The notes beneath the pieces were generated by a model. It made no database searches, was not told where the DNA came from, and saw only the letters and a program-made list of their open reading frames with translations. From the NCBI RefSeq assembly GCF_019047785.1, contig NZ_CP077290.1:682001-746000 (forward strand): a DNA stretch of 64,000 nt, read 5' to 3'. Position numbers and translations under genes: made by a program. This document shows positions 1-10,346 of the stretch, piece after piece. The number at the start of each line of letters is the position of its first letter. Position 1 is the stretch's first letter. This DNA comes from Enterobacter cancerogenus (GTDB lineage: Bacteria; Pseudomonadota; Gammaproteobacteria; Enterobacterales; Enterobacteriaceae).

Positions 1-349
1 CTTCCGGGTTAATTTCGATGATGCGGTTCATATAGCGCGACATATCAATGATAATGCCCTGGTTCAGCGCCTGCCCGTTGGTGCCCGTCCCGCCGCCGCG
101 CGGGGTGAAGACCAGAGAGAGAAACCGCTCCTGCGACGCCAGCCGTGCAATCAGCGCGACATCGGCGGTAGAACGCGGAAAGACGACCGCATCAGGAAGA
201 AGCTGGTAGATACTGTTATCCGTCGCCATCGTCAGCCTGTCGGCATAATTCGTGGCGGTATCACCTGTAAAACCCTGTTGCTCCAGTGCCTGCAAAAAAT
301 TAAGCACCAGCTGAACGACGCCGGGTGCCTGAGAAATCTGTGGGATCAT
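1..349 (-). CDS. ydiJ: YdiJ, FAD / 4Fe-4S D-2-hydroxyglutarate dehydrogenase (N-terminal part)
   Basis: Only the first 116 codons lie in the window; the gene runs off the left edge. The fragment begins MIPQISQAPG and enters an FAD-binding type 4 domain, with the glycine-rich nucleotide-binding segment PRGGGTGTNGQ at about residues 83-93. The family's full-length protein is about 1,000 residues and carries a C-terminal iron-sulfur half, not visible here. E. coli YdiJ is reported to oxidise D-2-hydroxyglutarate. The start is the ATG read leftward from 349. The gene is divergent from ydiK across a 197-bp gap. The identification is firm from close similarity to remembered E. coli YdiJ; the substrate is known for the family, not seen here. 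Confidence 0.93.
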   Translation of the reverse strand, partial: MIPQISQAPGVVQLVLNFLQALEQQGFTGDTATNYADRLTMATDNSIYQLLPDAVVFPRSTADVALIARLASQERFLSLVFTPRGGGTGTNGQALNQGIIIDMSRYMNRIIEINPE

Positions 350-374
350 TACTGTCGACCCTAATAAGAGGTGT

Positions 375-388
375 GAAATCGTTTGCGT
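375..388. promoter_or_regulatory. Candidate PurR operator between ydiJ and ydiK
   Basis: The sequence GAAATCGTTTGCGT keeps a full right half (CGTTTGCGT) and a partial left half of the PurR pur box, whose consensus is ACGCAAACGTTTGCGT. It lies in the divergent ydiJ/ydiK control region, about 160 bp before ydiK. This is a motif match only, so the assignment is tentative. Confidence 0.4.
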
Positions 389-546
389 TGTGTCTGGAAA
401 GTTTTATCACATTTTTTTCTTATGTGCTCTGGTGAATTACAGGCAGAATCCGCCTGTCAAAAATCGCTGAAATCACTAATGATTAGTGATACGCGGTTTA
501 TGTTCCCGCCAGCCGTTCTGGCGTTCTAAAAAGGAAAGTTTCGTTT

Positions 547-1662
547 ATGGTCAATCTTCGTCAGCCCAGGGATGTTGCGCAAATATTGCTGTCGGTGCTG
601 TTTCTGGCACTTATGATCATTGCGTGTCTGTGGATTGTTCAACCGTTTATTCTCGGGTTTGCATGGGCCGGGACCGTCGTTGTCGCCACCTGGCCGCTGC
701 TGTTGCGTCTGCAGAAGATGCTGTTTGGTCGCCGCGCTTTAGCCGTTCTGGTGATGACCCTGCTGTTGTTCCTGCTGTTTATTATTCCGATTGCCCTGCT
801 GGTGAATAGCCTCGTTGATTCCAGCGGCCCGGTGATCCGCGCCGTGAGCAGCGGCGACATGACGCTGCCGGACCTCGCGTGGCTCAACAGCATTCCGGTG
901 ATTGGCGCAAAGCTCTACAGCGGCTGGCACGGTCTGCTGGAGATGGGCGGCAGCGCCCTGATGGCAAAAGTCCGCCCGTACATCGGCACCACGACCACCT
1001 GGTTTGTCGGCCAGGCGGCGCATATCGGTCGCTTTATGATGCACTGTGCGCTGATGCTGGTGTTTAGCGCCCTGCTGTACTGGCGCGGTGAGCAGGTTGC
1101 GCTCGGCGTACGTCACTTCGCGACCCGCCTCGCCGGTAAACGCGGCGACGCCGCCGTGCTGCTGGCCGCTCAGGCCGTTCGCGCCGTCGCGCTTGGTGTA
1201 GTGGTTACCGCGCTGGTGCAGGCGATCCTCGGCGGCATCGGCCTTGCTGTCTCCGGCGTGCCGTATGCCACCGTCTTTACCGTGGTGATGTTGATGACCT
1301 GTCTTGCGCAACTGGGCCCTTTATTGGTGCTGGTACCGAGCATCATCTGGCTTTACTGGACGGGCGATACCACCTGGGGCACCGTCCTGCTGGTGTGGAG
1401 CTGCGTGGTCGGGACCATGGATAACGTCATCCGCCCGATACTGATCCGCATGGGTGCCGATTTACCGCTGATTTTGATTTTGTCCGGCGTGATCGGCGGG
1501 CTGATTGCCTTCGGGATGATCGGCCTGTTTATTGGCCCGGTTCTGCTGGCCGTGACCTGGCGTCTGTTCTCCGCCTGGGTGCATGAAATCCCACCGCCGG
1601 GCACCGACCCGGACGCGATCCTGAGCGAACTGGAAGCGCTGGAAGATAAGAATACGCAGTAA
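547..1662 (+). CDS. ydiK: YdiK, AI-2E family (PerM-like) inner-membrane permease
   Basis: A 371-residue hydrophobic protein with about eight membrane segments: two near the N-terminus (about residues 15-75), a long soluble stretch, then a cluster from about 155 to 345. This is the layout of the AI-2E transporter (UPF0118/PerM) family. Its late membrane block holds the family-typical run around GPLLVLVPSIIWL and the DNVIRPILI stretch. E. coli YdiK is 370 residues. The ATG at 547 follows AAGGAAAG at a normal ribosome-binding distance. The transported substrate is unknown for this member; family members have been linked to AI-2 or indole export. It is monocistronic, followed by a REP element and rprA. 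Confidence 0.93.
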   Translation: MVNLRQPRDVAQILLSVLFLALMIIACLWIVQPFILGFAWAGTVVVATWPLLLRLQKMLFGRRALAVLVMTLLLFLLFIIPIALLVNSLVDSSGPVIRAVSSGDMTLPDLAWLNSIPVIGAKLYSGWHGLLEMGGSALMAKVRPYIGTTTTWFVGQAAHIGRFMMHCALMLVFSALLYWRGEQVALGVRHFATRLAGKRGDAAVLLAAQAVRAVALGVVVTALVQAILGGIGLAVSGVPYATVFTVVMLMTCLAQLGPLLVLVPSIIWLYWTGDTTWGTVLLVWSCVVGTMDNVIRPILIRMGADLPLILILSGVIGGLIAFGMIGLFIGPVLLAVTWRLFSAWVHEIPPPGTDPDAILSELEALEDKNTQ

Positions 1663-1664
1663 AC

Positions 1665-1699
1665 CTGTTGCCGGGTGGCGCCTTCGCTTACCCGGCCTG
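1665..1699. repeat. REP-type palindrome after ydiK
   Basis: GCCGGGTGGCG and the matching GCTTACCCGGC form an imperfect palindrome (1670-1696) of the enterobacterial REP type. It sits directly after the ydiK stop. Related units occur at 62489-62560. Such elements commonly stabilise upstream mRNA or bind gyrase or IHF; that role is inferred here. Confidence 0.75.
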
Positions 1700-1815
1700 C
1701 TGTTCGAATACTTAAACAACGCTAAACTATTTATTCTCTGCCCACTGGTCAGACCCGCCCTATATCCCGCCCATCTGCAATTAAACATGCGAAATCTTTA
1801 CTTCTCTTTAACTAT

Positions 1816-1858
1816 TGAGAGGAATCTGATCGACGCTAAAAGTTGAGATGCCTACTAT
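1816..1858 (+). promoter_or_regulatory. rprA promoter with candidate RcsB box
   Basis: A -10 element TACTAT (1853-1858) sits seven bases before the predicted RprA 5' end. Centred near -43 is TGAGAGGAATCTGA (1816-1829), a partial match to the RcsB box. E. coli rprA is activated by RcsB and transcribed in stationary phase. The assignment combines motif and position; the box is imperfect. Confidence 0.5.
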
Positions 1859-1864
1859 TAGGAC

Positions 1865-1970
1865 ACGGTTATAAATCAACACCTTGATTTATAAGCATGG
1901 AAATCCCCTGAGTGAAACAACGAATTGCTGTGTGTAGTCTTTGCCCATCTCCCACGATGGGCTTTTTTTT
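1865..1970 (+). ncRNA. rprA: RprA small regulatory RNA
   Basis: About 106 nt, nearly identical to remembered E. coli RprA. It has the 5' hairpin formed by ATAAATCAA and TTGATTTAT, the conserved central segment GGAAATCCCCTGAGTGAAAC, and a 3' intrinsic terminator with stem GCCCATC/GATGGGC and eight T (1943-1970). RprA is an Hfq-dependent RNA that frees the rpoS ribosome-binding site and represses csgD. The E. coli gene has the same place between ydiK and ppsA. The 5' end is placed by homology. Confidence 0.95.
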
Positions 1971-1992
1971 GCCCTGTGTACGCACAAGGCAT

Positions 1993-2023
1993 AAAAAAAG
2001 CCGGGGAGTGGTTAGCTCCCCGA
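1993..2023 (-). terminator. ppsA intrinsic terminator
   Basis: On the minus strand CGGGGAG pairs with CTCCCCG, followed by GC and seven T. It lies 20 bp after the ppsA stop codon and faces the RprA terminator. Confidence 0.9.
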
Positions 2024-2042
2024 CTTGATGACACAAGCAATA

Positions 2043-4421
<2,379 letters not shown>

Positions 4422-4756
4422 CGAAACAATCCTTTTGTGATATTTGATCGGAGTAAGAAACGCCTGACTACGTATTTATACTGGCATAATTGTTTGCGCT
4501 AAAAAAACGGTGAATCGTGTAAGCAATTTAAATTTTCAATTTTTAGGACAGTTTCCACCCGGCTACTAACCCGATGATTCCTATAGATTCACTGAAAAAC
4601 CATAGAAATAAAGCCGCTATTTGAAAAATGAAATCCACTTTTCAGGAAAATTAAAAACACCATTTCATTTATATTTAGGACAAGTTCTTTGCTGTGCAAT
4701 TAACTTTTTTAATTTATGCTTTCAGGCAATTACGTACGCACTTCAGGGTGAATAAA
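4422..4756. other. Divergent ppsA/ppsR control region (335 bp)
   Basis: An A+T-rich gap holding the promoters of both genes. It contains a Cra-like site (4509-4522). I find no convincing small ORF or RNA gene. The reading frame of ppsR remains open upstream to 4694, but homology places its start at 4757. Confidence 0.7.
4509..4522 (-). promoter_or_regulatory. Candidate Cra (FruR) operator of ppsA
   Basis: GGTGAATCGTGTAA fits the Cra consensus TGAAWCSNTHH and lies about 90 bp before the ppsA start codon. Cra activates ppsA in E. coli, so position and known biology agree. Confidence 0.65.
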
Positions 4757-5590
4757 ATGGATAATGCTGTTGATCGCCACGTTTTTTATATTTCTGATGG
4801 TACGGCGATCACCGCCGAGGTGTTAGGCCATGCGGTGATGTCGCAATTCCCCGTATCGATTAACAGCATCACGCTGCCGTTCGTGGAAAATGAGAGTCGG
4901 GCCAAAGCGGTGAAGGACCAGATTGACGCCATTTTCCAGCAAACCGGCATTCGCCCGCTGGTCTTCTATTCGATTGTCATCCCCGAGATCCGCGCCATCA
5001 TTCTGCAAAGTGAAGGCTTCTGCCAGGATATTGTGCAGGCGCTGGTTGCCCCGCTTCAGAGCGAACTGCAGCTGGACCCGACGCCTGTCGCGCATCGCAC
5101 CCACGGGCTGAACCCCGGGAACCTCATCAAATACGACGCGCGCATCGCGGCTATCGATTACACCCTCGCCCACGACGATGGGATTTCAATGCGCAACCTC
5201 GATCAGGCGCAGGTGATCCTGCTTGGCGTGTCGCGCTGCGGCAAAACGCCGACCAGCCTCTATCTGGCGATGCAGTTTGGCATCCGGGCGGCGAACTACC
5301 CCTTTATTGCCGACGATATGGATAACCTGGTGCTACCCGCCGCGCTCAAGCCGCTCCAGCATAAGCTTTTTGGCCTGACCATTAACCCGGAACGGCTGGC
5401 GGCCATTCGCGAGGAGCGCCGCGAAAACAGCCGCTACGCGTCGATGCGTCAGTGCCGGATGGAAGTCTCCGAGGTTGAAGCCCTGTACCGCAAAAACCAG
5501 ATCCCGTGGCTGAACAGCACTAACTATTCGGTGGAAGAGATTGCCACCAAAATCCTCGATATCATGGGGCTGAATCGCCGCATGTACTAA
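4757..5590 (+). CDS. ppsR: PEP synthase regulatory protein (bifunctional kinase / pyrophosphorylase)
   Basis: A 277-residue DUF299-family protein. It inactivates PpsA by ADP-dependent threonine phosphorylation and reactivates it by Pi-dependent dephosphorylation. The N-terminus [17 protein letters not shown] and the P-loop [11 protein letters not shown] (about 157-167) are visible. The frame is open upstream to 4694, but the ATG at 4757 gives the E. coli start and length. The last two codons and stop (ATGTACTAA) lie inside the trp operator of aroH. It is divergent from its target gene ppsA. Confidence 0.97.
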   Translation: MDNAVDRHVFYISDGTAITAEVLGHAVMSQFPVSINSITLPFVENESRAKAVKDQIDAIFQQTGIRPLVFYSIVIPEIRAIILQSEGFCQDIVQALVAPLQSELQLDPTPVAHRTHGLNPGNLIKYDARIAAIDYTLAHDDGISMRNLDQAQVILLGVSRCGKTPTSLYLAMQFGIRAANYPFIADDMDNLVLPAALKPLQHKLFGLTINPERLAAIREERRENSRYASMRQCRMEVSEVEALYRKNQIPWLNSTNYSVEEIATKILDIMGLNRRMY

Positions 5591-5602
5591 TATGCTAGTA
5601 CA
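5583..5602 (+). promoter_or_regulatory. TrpR operator of aroH, overlapping the ppsR stop codon
   Basis: TGTACTAATATGCTAGTACA is a near-perfect palindrome with GTACTA and TAGTAC half-sites, matching trp-repressor operators. It lies 140 bp before aroH, which TrpR represses in E. coli. The ppsR codon TAC and stop TAA are part of the left arm. Confidence 0.85.
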
Positions 5603-5742
5603 TTATCACGAATTCGGGTATCATCAGCCGCATCGTCGGGGCGGCCTCGCCCCGAACTTGAAATCAGCGGGGATTGGTTTAAGGTGATGCCCATCACTTC
5701 CCGGTAGTCTGCCGATGAAGCAAAAAATTTCTGAGATATTCC

Positions 5743-6789
5743 ATGAATAAAACCGACGAACTCCGCACGGCGCGCATTGATAGCCTGGTCACACCGGCTG
5801 AACTGGCACAGCGCCATCCCGTTTCCGCAGGCGTGGCTGACCATGTCACCGCCTCGCGCCGACGCATTGAAAAAATCCTCAGCGGTGAAGACAAGCGCCT
5901 TCTGGTGGTGATTGGCCCGTGCTCTATCCACGACCTTGATGCCGCCATGGACTACGCAAAACGTCTGCAGGGGCTGCGTGAGAAGTACCAGCATCGCCTC
6001 GAGATTGTGATGCGTACCTACTTTGAAAAGCCGCGCACCGTGGTGGGCTGGAAGGGGCTGATTTCCGACCCGGACCTTAACGGGAGCTACCGCGTTAATC
6101 ACGGTATTGAGCTGGCGCGTAAACTGCTGCTGCAGGTGAACGAGCTGGGCGTACCGACCGCCACCGAGTTTCTGGATATGGTGACCGGGCAGTTTATCGC
6201 CGATCTCATCAGTTGGGGCGCGATTGGCGCGCGTACCACTGAAAGTCAGATCCACCGCGAGATGGCCTCCGCGCTCTCCTGCCCGGTGGGCTTTAAAAAT
6301 GGGACCGACGGTAACACCCGTATCGCAGTTGACGCCATTCGCGCATCGCGTGCCAGCCACATGTTCCTCTCCCCGGATAAGAACGGGCACATGACCATCT
6401 ACCAGACCAGCGGCAACCCATACGGCCATATCATCATGCGCGGCGGTAAAAAACCGAACTACCACGCGGACGATATCGCTGCCGCCTGCGAGACGCTGGC
6501 AGAATTTGACCTGCCTGAGCACCTGGTGGTGGATTTCAGCCACGGCAACTGCCAGAAACAGCACCGTCGCCAGCTCGACGTCTGCGATGAGATCTGCCAG
6601 CAGATCCGCAGCGGCTCGACCGCCGTGGCGGGCATTATGGCTGAAAGCTTCATCAAAGAAGGCACCCAGAAAATCGTTGCCGGTCAGCAGATGGTTTACG
6701 GCCAGTCGATTACCGATCCGTGCCTGAGCTGGAAAGACAGCGAGCTGCTGGTGGAGAAACTGGCAGCGGCAGTGGACAGCCGCTTCTGA
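5743..6789 (+). CDS. aroH: 3-Deoxy-D-arabino-heptulosonate 7-phosphate synthase, Trp-sensitive
   Basis: A 348-residue class I DAHP synthase. It condenses PEP and erythrose 4-phosphate in the first step of aromatic amino-acid synthesis. Visible family motifs include the PEP-contact region VVIGPCSIHD (about 57-66), PRTVVGWKG (about 98-106), the GARTTESQ loop and HGN near 268. Length matches E. coli AroH. The neighbouring TrpR operator and position after ppsR identify it as the Trp-sensitive isozyme rather than AroF or AroG. Transcription ends at the hairpin inside the composite repeat just downstream. Confidence 0.97.
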   Translation: MNKTDELRTARIDSLVTPAELAQRHPVSAGVADHVTASRRRIEKILSGEDKRLLVVIGPCSIHDLDAAMDYAKRLQGLREKYQHRLEIVMRTYFEKPRTVVGWKGLISDPDLNGSYRVNHGIELARKLLLQVNELGVPTATEFLDMVTGQFIADLISWGAIGARTTESQIHREMASALSCPVGFKNGTDGNTRIAVDAIRASRASHMFLSPDKNGHMTIYQTSGNPYGHIIMRGGKKPNYHADDIAAACETLAEFDLPEHLVVDFSHGNCQKQHRRQLDVCDEICQQIRSGSTAVAGIMAESFIKEGTQKIVAGQQMVYGQSITDPCLSWKDSELLVEKLAAAVDSRF

Positions 6790-6795
6790 GGCTAT

Positions 6796-6890
6796 GCCGG
6801 GTGGCAAGGTAAAAGCAAAAAGGCAACGTAGTTGCCTTTTTTAATGTTTTCTCCCTCTCCCCGTGGGAGAGGGCCGGGGTGAGGGCACCA
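6796..6890 (-). repeat. Composite repeat with built-in terminator, copy 1
   Basis: Read on the minus strand it runs: GTGCCCTCACCCC, a CCCTCTCCC/GGGAGAGGG palindrome, a short A-rich joint, the hairpin GGCAAC/GTTGCC flanked by A and T runs, then CTTTTACCTTGCCACCCGGC. Copy 2 at 36663-36758 is the same series in the opposite orientation, matching almost base for base. The GGCAAC hairpin (6817-6843) also serves as the terminator of aroH. Confidence 0.85.
6817..6843. terminator. aroH terminator (bidirectional hairpin)
   Basis: AAAAAGGCAAC and GTTGCCTTTTTT form a strong hairpin with a T run on either strand, 28 bp after the aroH stop. Confidence 0.9.
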
Positions 6891-6952
6891 GACCGCACCA
6901 TCCCTCTTCTCACCCCAAATTTGATCCCGTCACAATATTTTCACAAAAACGC

Positions 6953-6994
6953 TTGCCGTGAATTTGCAGTTTATTGATAATGATTATCATTGTT
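6953..6994 (+). promoter_or_regulatory. hem operon promoter with Fur box
   Basis: A -35 TTGCCG (6953-6958) and a -10 GATAAT (6976-6981) are 17 bp apart. The -10 lies within GATAATGATTATCATTGTT (6976-6994), which matches 16 of 19 bases of the Fur box consensus. Iron-bound Fur would therefore block polymerase directly. This predicts iron-limited expression of hemPRSTUV. Confidence 0.9.
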
Positions 6995-7019
6995 ACATTG
7001 ATTGTTATTTATAAACACT

Positions 7020-7208
7020 ATGTCACGTACGGATCACAGCGCGGCAACGCCAGTAAAAAAACACACAGCACCGTCCCCCGCCTCCGCCGATCGCCGCATT
7101 GACAGCAAAACGCTGCTCGGCGTTGAAGGGCGGGTGATTATCGAGCATGACGGCCAGCTCTACCTGCTGCGCCAGACGAATGCCGGAAAACTGATCCTCA
7201 CGAAATAA
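7020..7208 (+). CDS. hemP: HemP, small haemin uptake protein
   Basis: A 62-residue protein with the HemP-family C-terminal block: [20 protein letters not shown] followed by [15 protein letters not shown]. The frame is open from a TTG at 7002, but the ATG at 7020 is the better start; no strong ribosome-binding site is visible for either. It is the first gene after the Fur-controlled promoter and 75 bp before hemR. HemP homologues often head haem-uptake operons and in some bacteria help induce the receptor gene; its role here is inferred. In E. coli K-12 I recall a HemP-like gene (ydiE) alone at this position, between aroH and ydiU (selO). Confidence 0.9.
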   Translation: MSRTDHSAATPVKKHTAPSPASADRRIDSKTLLGVEGRVIIEHDGQLYLLRQTNAGKLILTK

Positions 7209-7283
7209 AGTAAACAAAAATACGCCAGCCACCCAGGTGATCCCCAGGCAGCCAGCGCTTTCGATTCTTAATGGAGAGTTGCT

Positions 7284-9272
7284 ATGCCACACCCGCGTTC
7301 CGCGTCTTTATGCCCTTCCCTCCTGGCACTGGCGATTGCCAGTGCACTTCCGGGCACCGCGTTTGCTGCCGCAGCAGAAGACATTACCGTTACCGCCACG
7401 GGCAACGCCCGAAGCGCCTTTGAAGCCCCGATGATGGTCAGCGTGATTGACGCCTCCGCCCCGGAAAACCAGACCGCCAGTTCGGCTGCCGACCTGCTGC
7501 GCAAAGTGCCCGGCCTGACGCTGGACGGCAGCGGGCGCACCAACGGCCAGGACGTTAACCTGCGCGGCTACGACCGCCGCGGCGTGCTGGTACTGGTAGA
7601 CGGCATTCGTCAGGGGACTGACACCGGCCACCTGAACAGCACCTTCCTGGACCCGGCGCTGATTAAGCGTATCGAAGTGGTTCGCGGTCCGTCGGCCCTG
7701 CTGTACGGCAGCGGCGCGTTGGGCGGCGTGATCTCCTACGACACCGTCGATGCTAAAGACCTGCTGGAACCGGGCAAAAATAGCGGCTATCGCGTCTTTG
7801 GTACCGGTGCGACGGGCGATCACAGCCTCGGCATGGGGGCGAGCGCCTTTGGCCGCACCGATACCCTGGACGGCGTGGTCTCATGGTCCAGCCGCGACCG
7901 CGGCGACATTCGTCAGAGCGACGGCGCAACGGCCCCCAATGATGAGTCGATCAACAACATGCTGGCGAAAGGCAGCTGGAAAATAGATCCGGCCCAGACG
8001 CTGAGCGGTTCCCTGCGCTACTACAATAACGATGCGCAGGAGCCGAAAAACCCGCAAACCACCGACGCGAGCGACAGCAGTAACCCGATGACCAACCGCT
8101 CCACCATCCAGCGCGATGCCCAGCTCGGGTATAACATTGCGCCGCCGGGCAACGACTGGCTGAACGCCGATGCGAAGCTCTACTGGTCCGAAGCGCGCAT
8201 CAACGCCCAGAACATCGACGGAACCGGTGAGTTCCGCAAGCAGACGACCAAAGGCGGAAAAGTCGAGAACCGTACCCGCCTGTTCAGCGACGCCTTTGCC
8301 TCTCACCTGCTGACCTATGGCGGTGAATATTACCGTCAGGAGCAGACTCCGGGCGGCGCGACCACCGGCTTCCCGGAGGCGAAAATTGACTTCAGCTCCG
8401 GCTGGCTGCAGGACGAAATCACCCTGCGCGACCTGCCCGTAACCCTGCTCGGCGGTACCCGTTACGATAACTATCGCGGCAGCAGCAACGGCTACGACGA
8501 TGTGGATGCCGATAAGTGGTCCTCCCGTGCCGGGTTAACCGTCAGCCCTGCCGACTGGCTGATGCTGTTTGGCTCCTGGGCGCAGGCCTTCCGCGCGCCG
8601 ACGATGGGCGAGATGTACAACGACTCCAAACATTTCTCCATCGGCAGCTTCTACACTAACTACTGGGTGCCAAACCCCAACCTGCGACCGGAAACCAACG
8701 AAACCCAGGAGGTCGGTTTTGGCCTGCGCTTTGACGATCTGATGCTCGCCAACGATGCGCTGGAGTTCAAAGCCAGCTACTTCGATACCAAAGCCAAAGA
8801 CTACATCTCTACCACCGTCGATTTTGCTGCGGCCACCACCATGTCCTATAACGTACCTAACGCCAAAATCTGGGGCTGGGATGTGATGGCGAAGTACTCG
8901 GCCAACCTCTTCAACCTTGACGTGGCCTACAACCGCACGCGGGGTAAAGACACCGATACGGGCGAGTATATCTCCAGCATTAACCCGGACACCGTCACCA
9001 GCAAGCTCGACATTCCGGTGGCACAAAGCGGCTTCTCCGTGGGCTGGATCGGCACCTTTGTCGATCGCTCAACCCACATCAGCAGCAGCTATAGCAAGCA
9101 GCCGGGCTATGCGGTCAACGATTTCTACGTCAGCTATCAGGGCCAGGAACAGCTCAAAGGCGTGACCACCACGCTGGTGCTGGGCAACGCCTTCGATAAA
9201 GAATACTGGTCACCGCAGGGCATCCCGCAGGACGGCCGTAACGGCAAGATTTTTGTAAGTTATCAGTGGTAA
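7284..9272 (+). CDS. hemR: TonB-dependent outer-membrane haem receptor HemR
   Basis: A 662-residue outer-membrane beta-barrel receptor that binds haem or haem proteins and imports haem with TonB energy. Visible parts: a signal peptide (about 1-28, ending AFA), a TonB box EDITVTAT (about 32-39), the plug domain with LVDGIRQGTDTGH, and the haem-receptor signature FRAP (about 436) to NPNL (about 462) with a conserved histidine near 449 between them. The protein ends in FVSYQW, with the terminal aromatic residue needed for barrel assembly. The ATG at 7284 follows GGAGAG. It is followed 45 bp later by hemS in the same operon. Confidence 0.96.
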   Translation: MPHPRSASLCPSLLALAIASALPGTAFAAAAEDITVTATGNARSAFEAPMMVSVIDASAPENQTASSAADLLRKVPGLTLDGSGRTNGQDVNLRGYDRRGVLVLVDGIRQGTDTGHLNSTFLDPALIKRIEVVRGPSALLYGSGALGGVISYDTVDAKDLLEPGKNSGYRVFGTGATGDHSLGMGASAFGRTDTLDGVVSWSSRDRGDIRQSDGATAPNDESINNMLAKGSWKIDPAQTLSGSLRYYNNDAQEPKNPQTTDASDSSNPMTNRSTIQRDAQLGYNIAPPGNDWLNADAKLYWSEARINAQNIDGTGEFRKQTTKGGKVENRTRLFSDAFASHLLTYGGEYYRQEQTPGGATTGFPEAKIDFSSGWLQDEITLRDLPVTLLGGTRYDNYRGSSNGYDDVDADKWSSRAGLTVSPADWLMLFGSWAQAFRAPTMGEMYNDSKHFSIGSFYTNYWVPNPNLRPETNETQEVGFGLRFDDLMLANDALEFKASYFDTKAKDYISTTVDFAAATTMSYNVPNAKIWGWDVMAKYSANLFNLDVAYNRTRGKDTDTGEYISSINPDTVTSKLDIPVAQSGFSVGWIGTFVDRSTHISSSYSKQPGYAVNDFYVSYQGQEQLKGVTTTLVLGNAFDKEYWSPQGIPQDGRNGKIFVSYQW

Positions 9273-9317
9273 TCCCCGCCCCGGTTCACCGGAGCAAGAA
9301 TCTGCAAGGAAAAGATA

Positions 9318-10346
9318 ATGAATCACTATACACGCTGGCTTGAGCTAAAAGAACAAAACCCGGGTAAGTACGCACGTGACATCGCAGGCTTGATGAACAT
9401 CAGCGAAGCGGAGCTGACCTTTGCCCGCGTGGGCCACGACGCCTGGCGGCTACGCGGTGAAATCCGCGAAATTTTAGGCGCGCTGGAAGCCGTGGGTGAA
9501 ACCAAGTGTATCTGCCGCAACGAATACGCCGTGCATGAGCAGGTGGGCGCGTTTACAAACCAGCATCTCAAGGGCCACGCCGGGCTGGTGCTGAACCCGC
9601 GCGCGCTGGATCTCCGCCTGTTCCTCAATCAGTGGGCAAGCGTGTTTCACGTCAGCGAAGCCACGGCACGCGGCGAGCGCCAGAGCATTCAGTTCTTTGA
9701 CCATCAGGGCGACGCCCTGCTCAAGGTGTACACCACCGACAATACCGATGTCAGCGCCTGGGGCGACGTGCTGACGCGCTTCATCATTGCCGATAACCCG
9801 CCGCTGGCGTTAAAACCGGCCGAAACACCTGCGCACGCTGAACATGCCGACGCAGACACGGTAGACAAAGAGTGGCGCGCCATGACCGACGTGCATCAGT
9901 TCTTCAGCCTGCTTAAGCGCCACAGCCTCAGCCGCCAGCAGGCGTTCCGCCTGGTGGGCGACGACCTCGCCTGTAAGGTGGACAACGGTGCGCTGGCGAA
10001 GCTGCTGGAAACCGCGCGTCAGGACGGCAATGAAATCATGGTGTTCGTGGGCAACCGCGGCTGCGTGCAGATCTTCACCGGCGTGGTAGAAAAGCTGGTG
10101 CCGATGAAAGGCTGGCTGAATATCTTCAATAAGGCCTTTACCCTGCATCTGCTGGAAGAGACCGTCGCGGAAACCTGGGTGACGCGTAAACCCACCGCAG
10201 ACGGTCATGTCACCAGCCTGGAGCTGTTCGCCGCCGACGGCACGCAAATCGCCCAGCTGTACGGCCAACGCACCGAAGGTGAGCCGGAGCAGAGCCAGTG
10301 GCGCAGCCAGATTGACGCCCTGACGCCGAAAGGACTGGCCGCATGA
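9318..10346 (+). CDS. hemS: HemS, cytoplasmic haem-handling / degrading protein
   Basis: A 342-residue HemS/ChuS/HmuS-family protein built of two tandem structural repeats (about 1-165 and 185-342). Family members bind incoming haem in the cytoplasm and either carry it or cleave it to release iron. The first half has the EVGETKCICRNEYAVHEQVG region, and the second has the equivalent NEIMVFVGNRGCVQIFTG strand and loop. AAGGAAAAG precedes the ATG. The gene overlaps hemT by 4 bp (ATGA), which implies translational coupling. Whether this member degrades haem cannot be told from sequence. Confidence 0.94.
   Translation: MNHYTRWLELKEQNPGKYARDIAGLMNISEAELTFARVGHDAWRLRGEIREILGALEAVGETKCICRNEYAVHEQVGAFTNQHLKGHAGLVLNPRALDLRLFLNQWASVFHVSEATARGERQSIQFFDHQGDALLKVYTTDNTDVSAWGDVLTRFIIADNPPLALKPAETPAHAEHADADTVDKEWRAMTDVHQFFSLLKRHSLSRQQAFRLVGDDLACKVDNGALAKLLETARQDGNEIMVFVGNRGCVQIFTGVVEKLVPMKGWLNIFNKAFTLHLLEETVAETWVTRKPTADGHVTSLELFAADGTQIAQLYGQRTEGEPEQSQWRSQIDALTPKGLAA

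Noticed and set aside
5587..6807. 406-codon minus-strand ORF opposite aroH
   Set aside because: Shadow of aroH without ribosome-binding site or family motifs.
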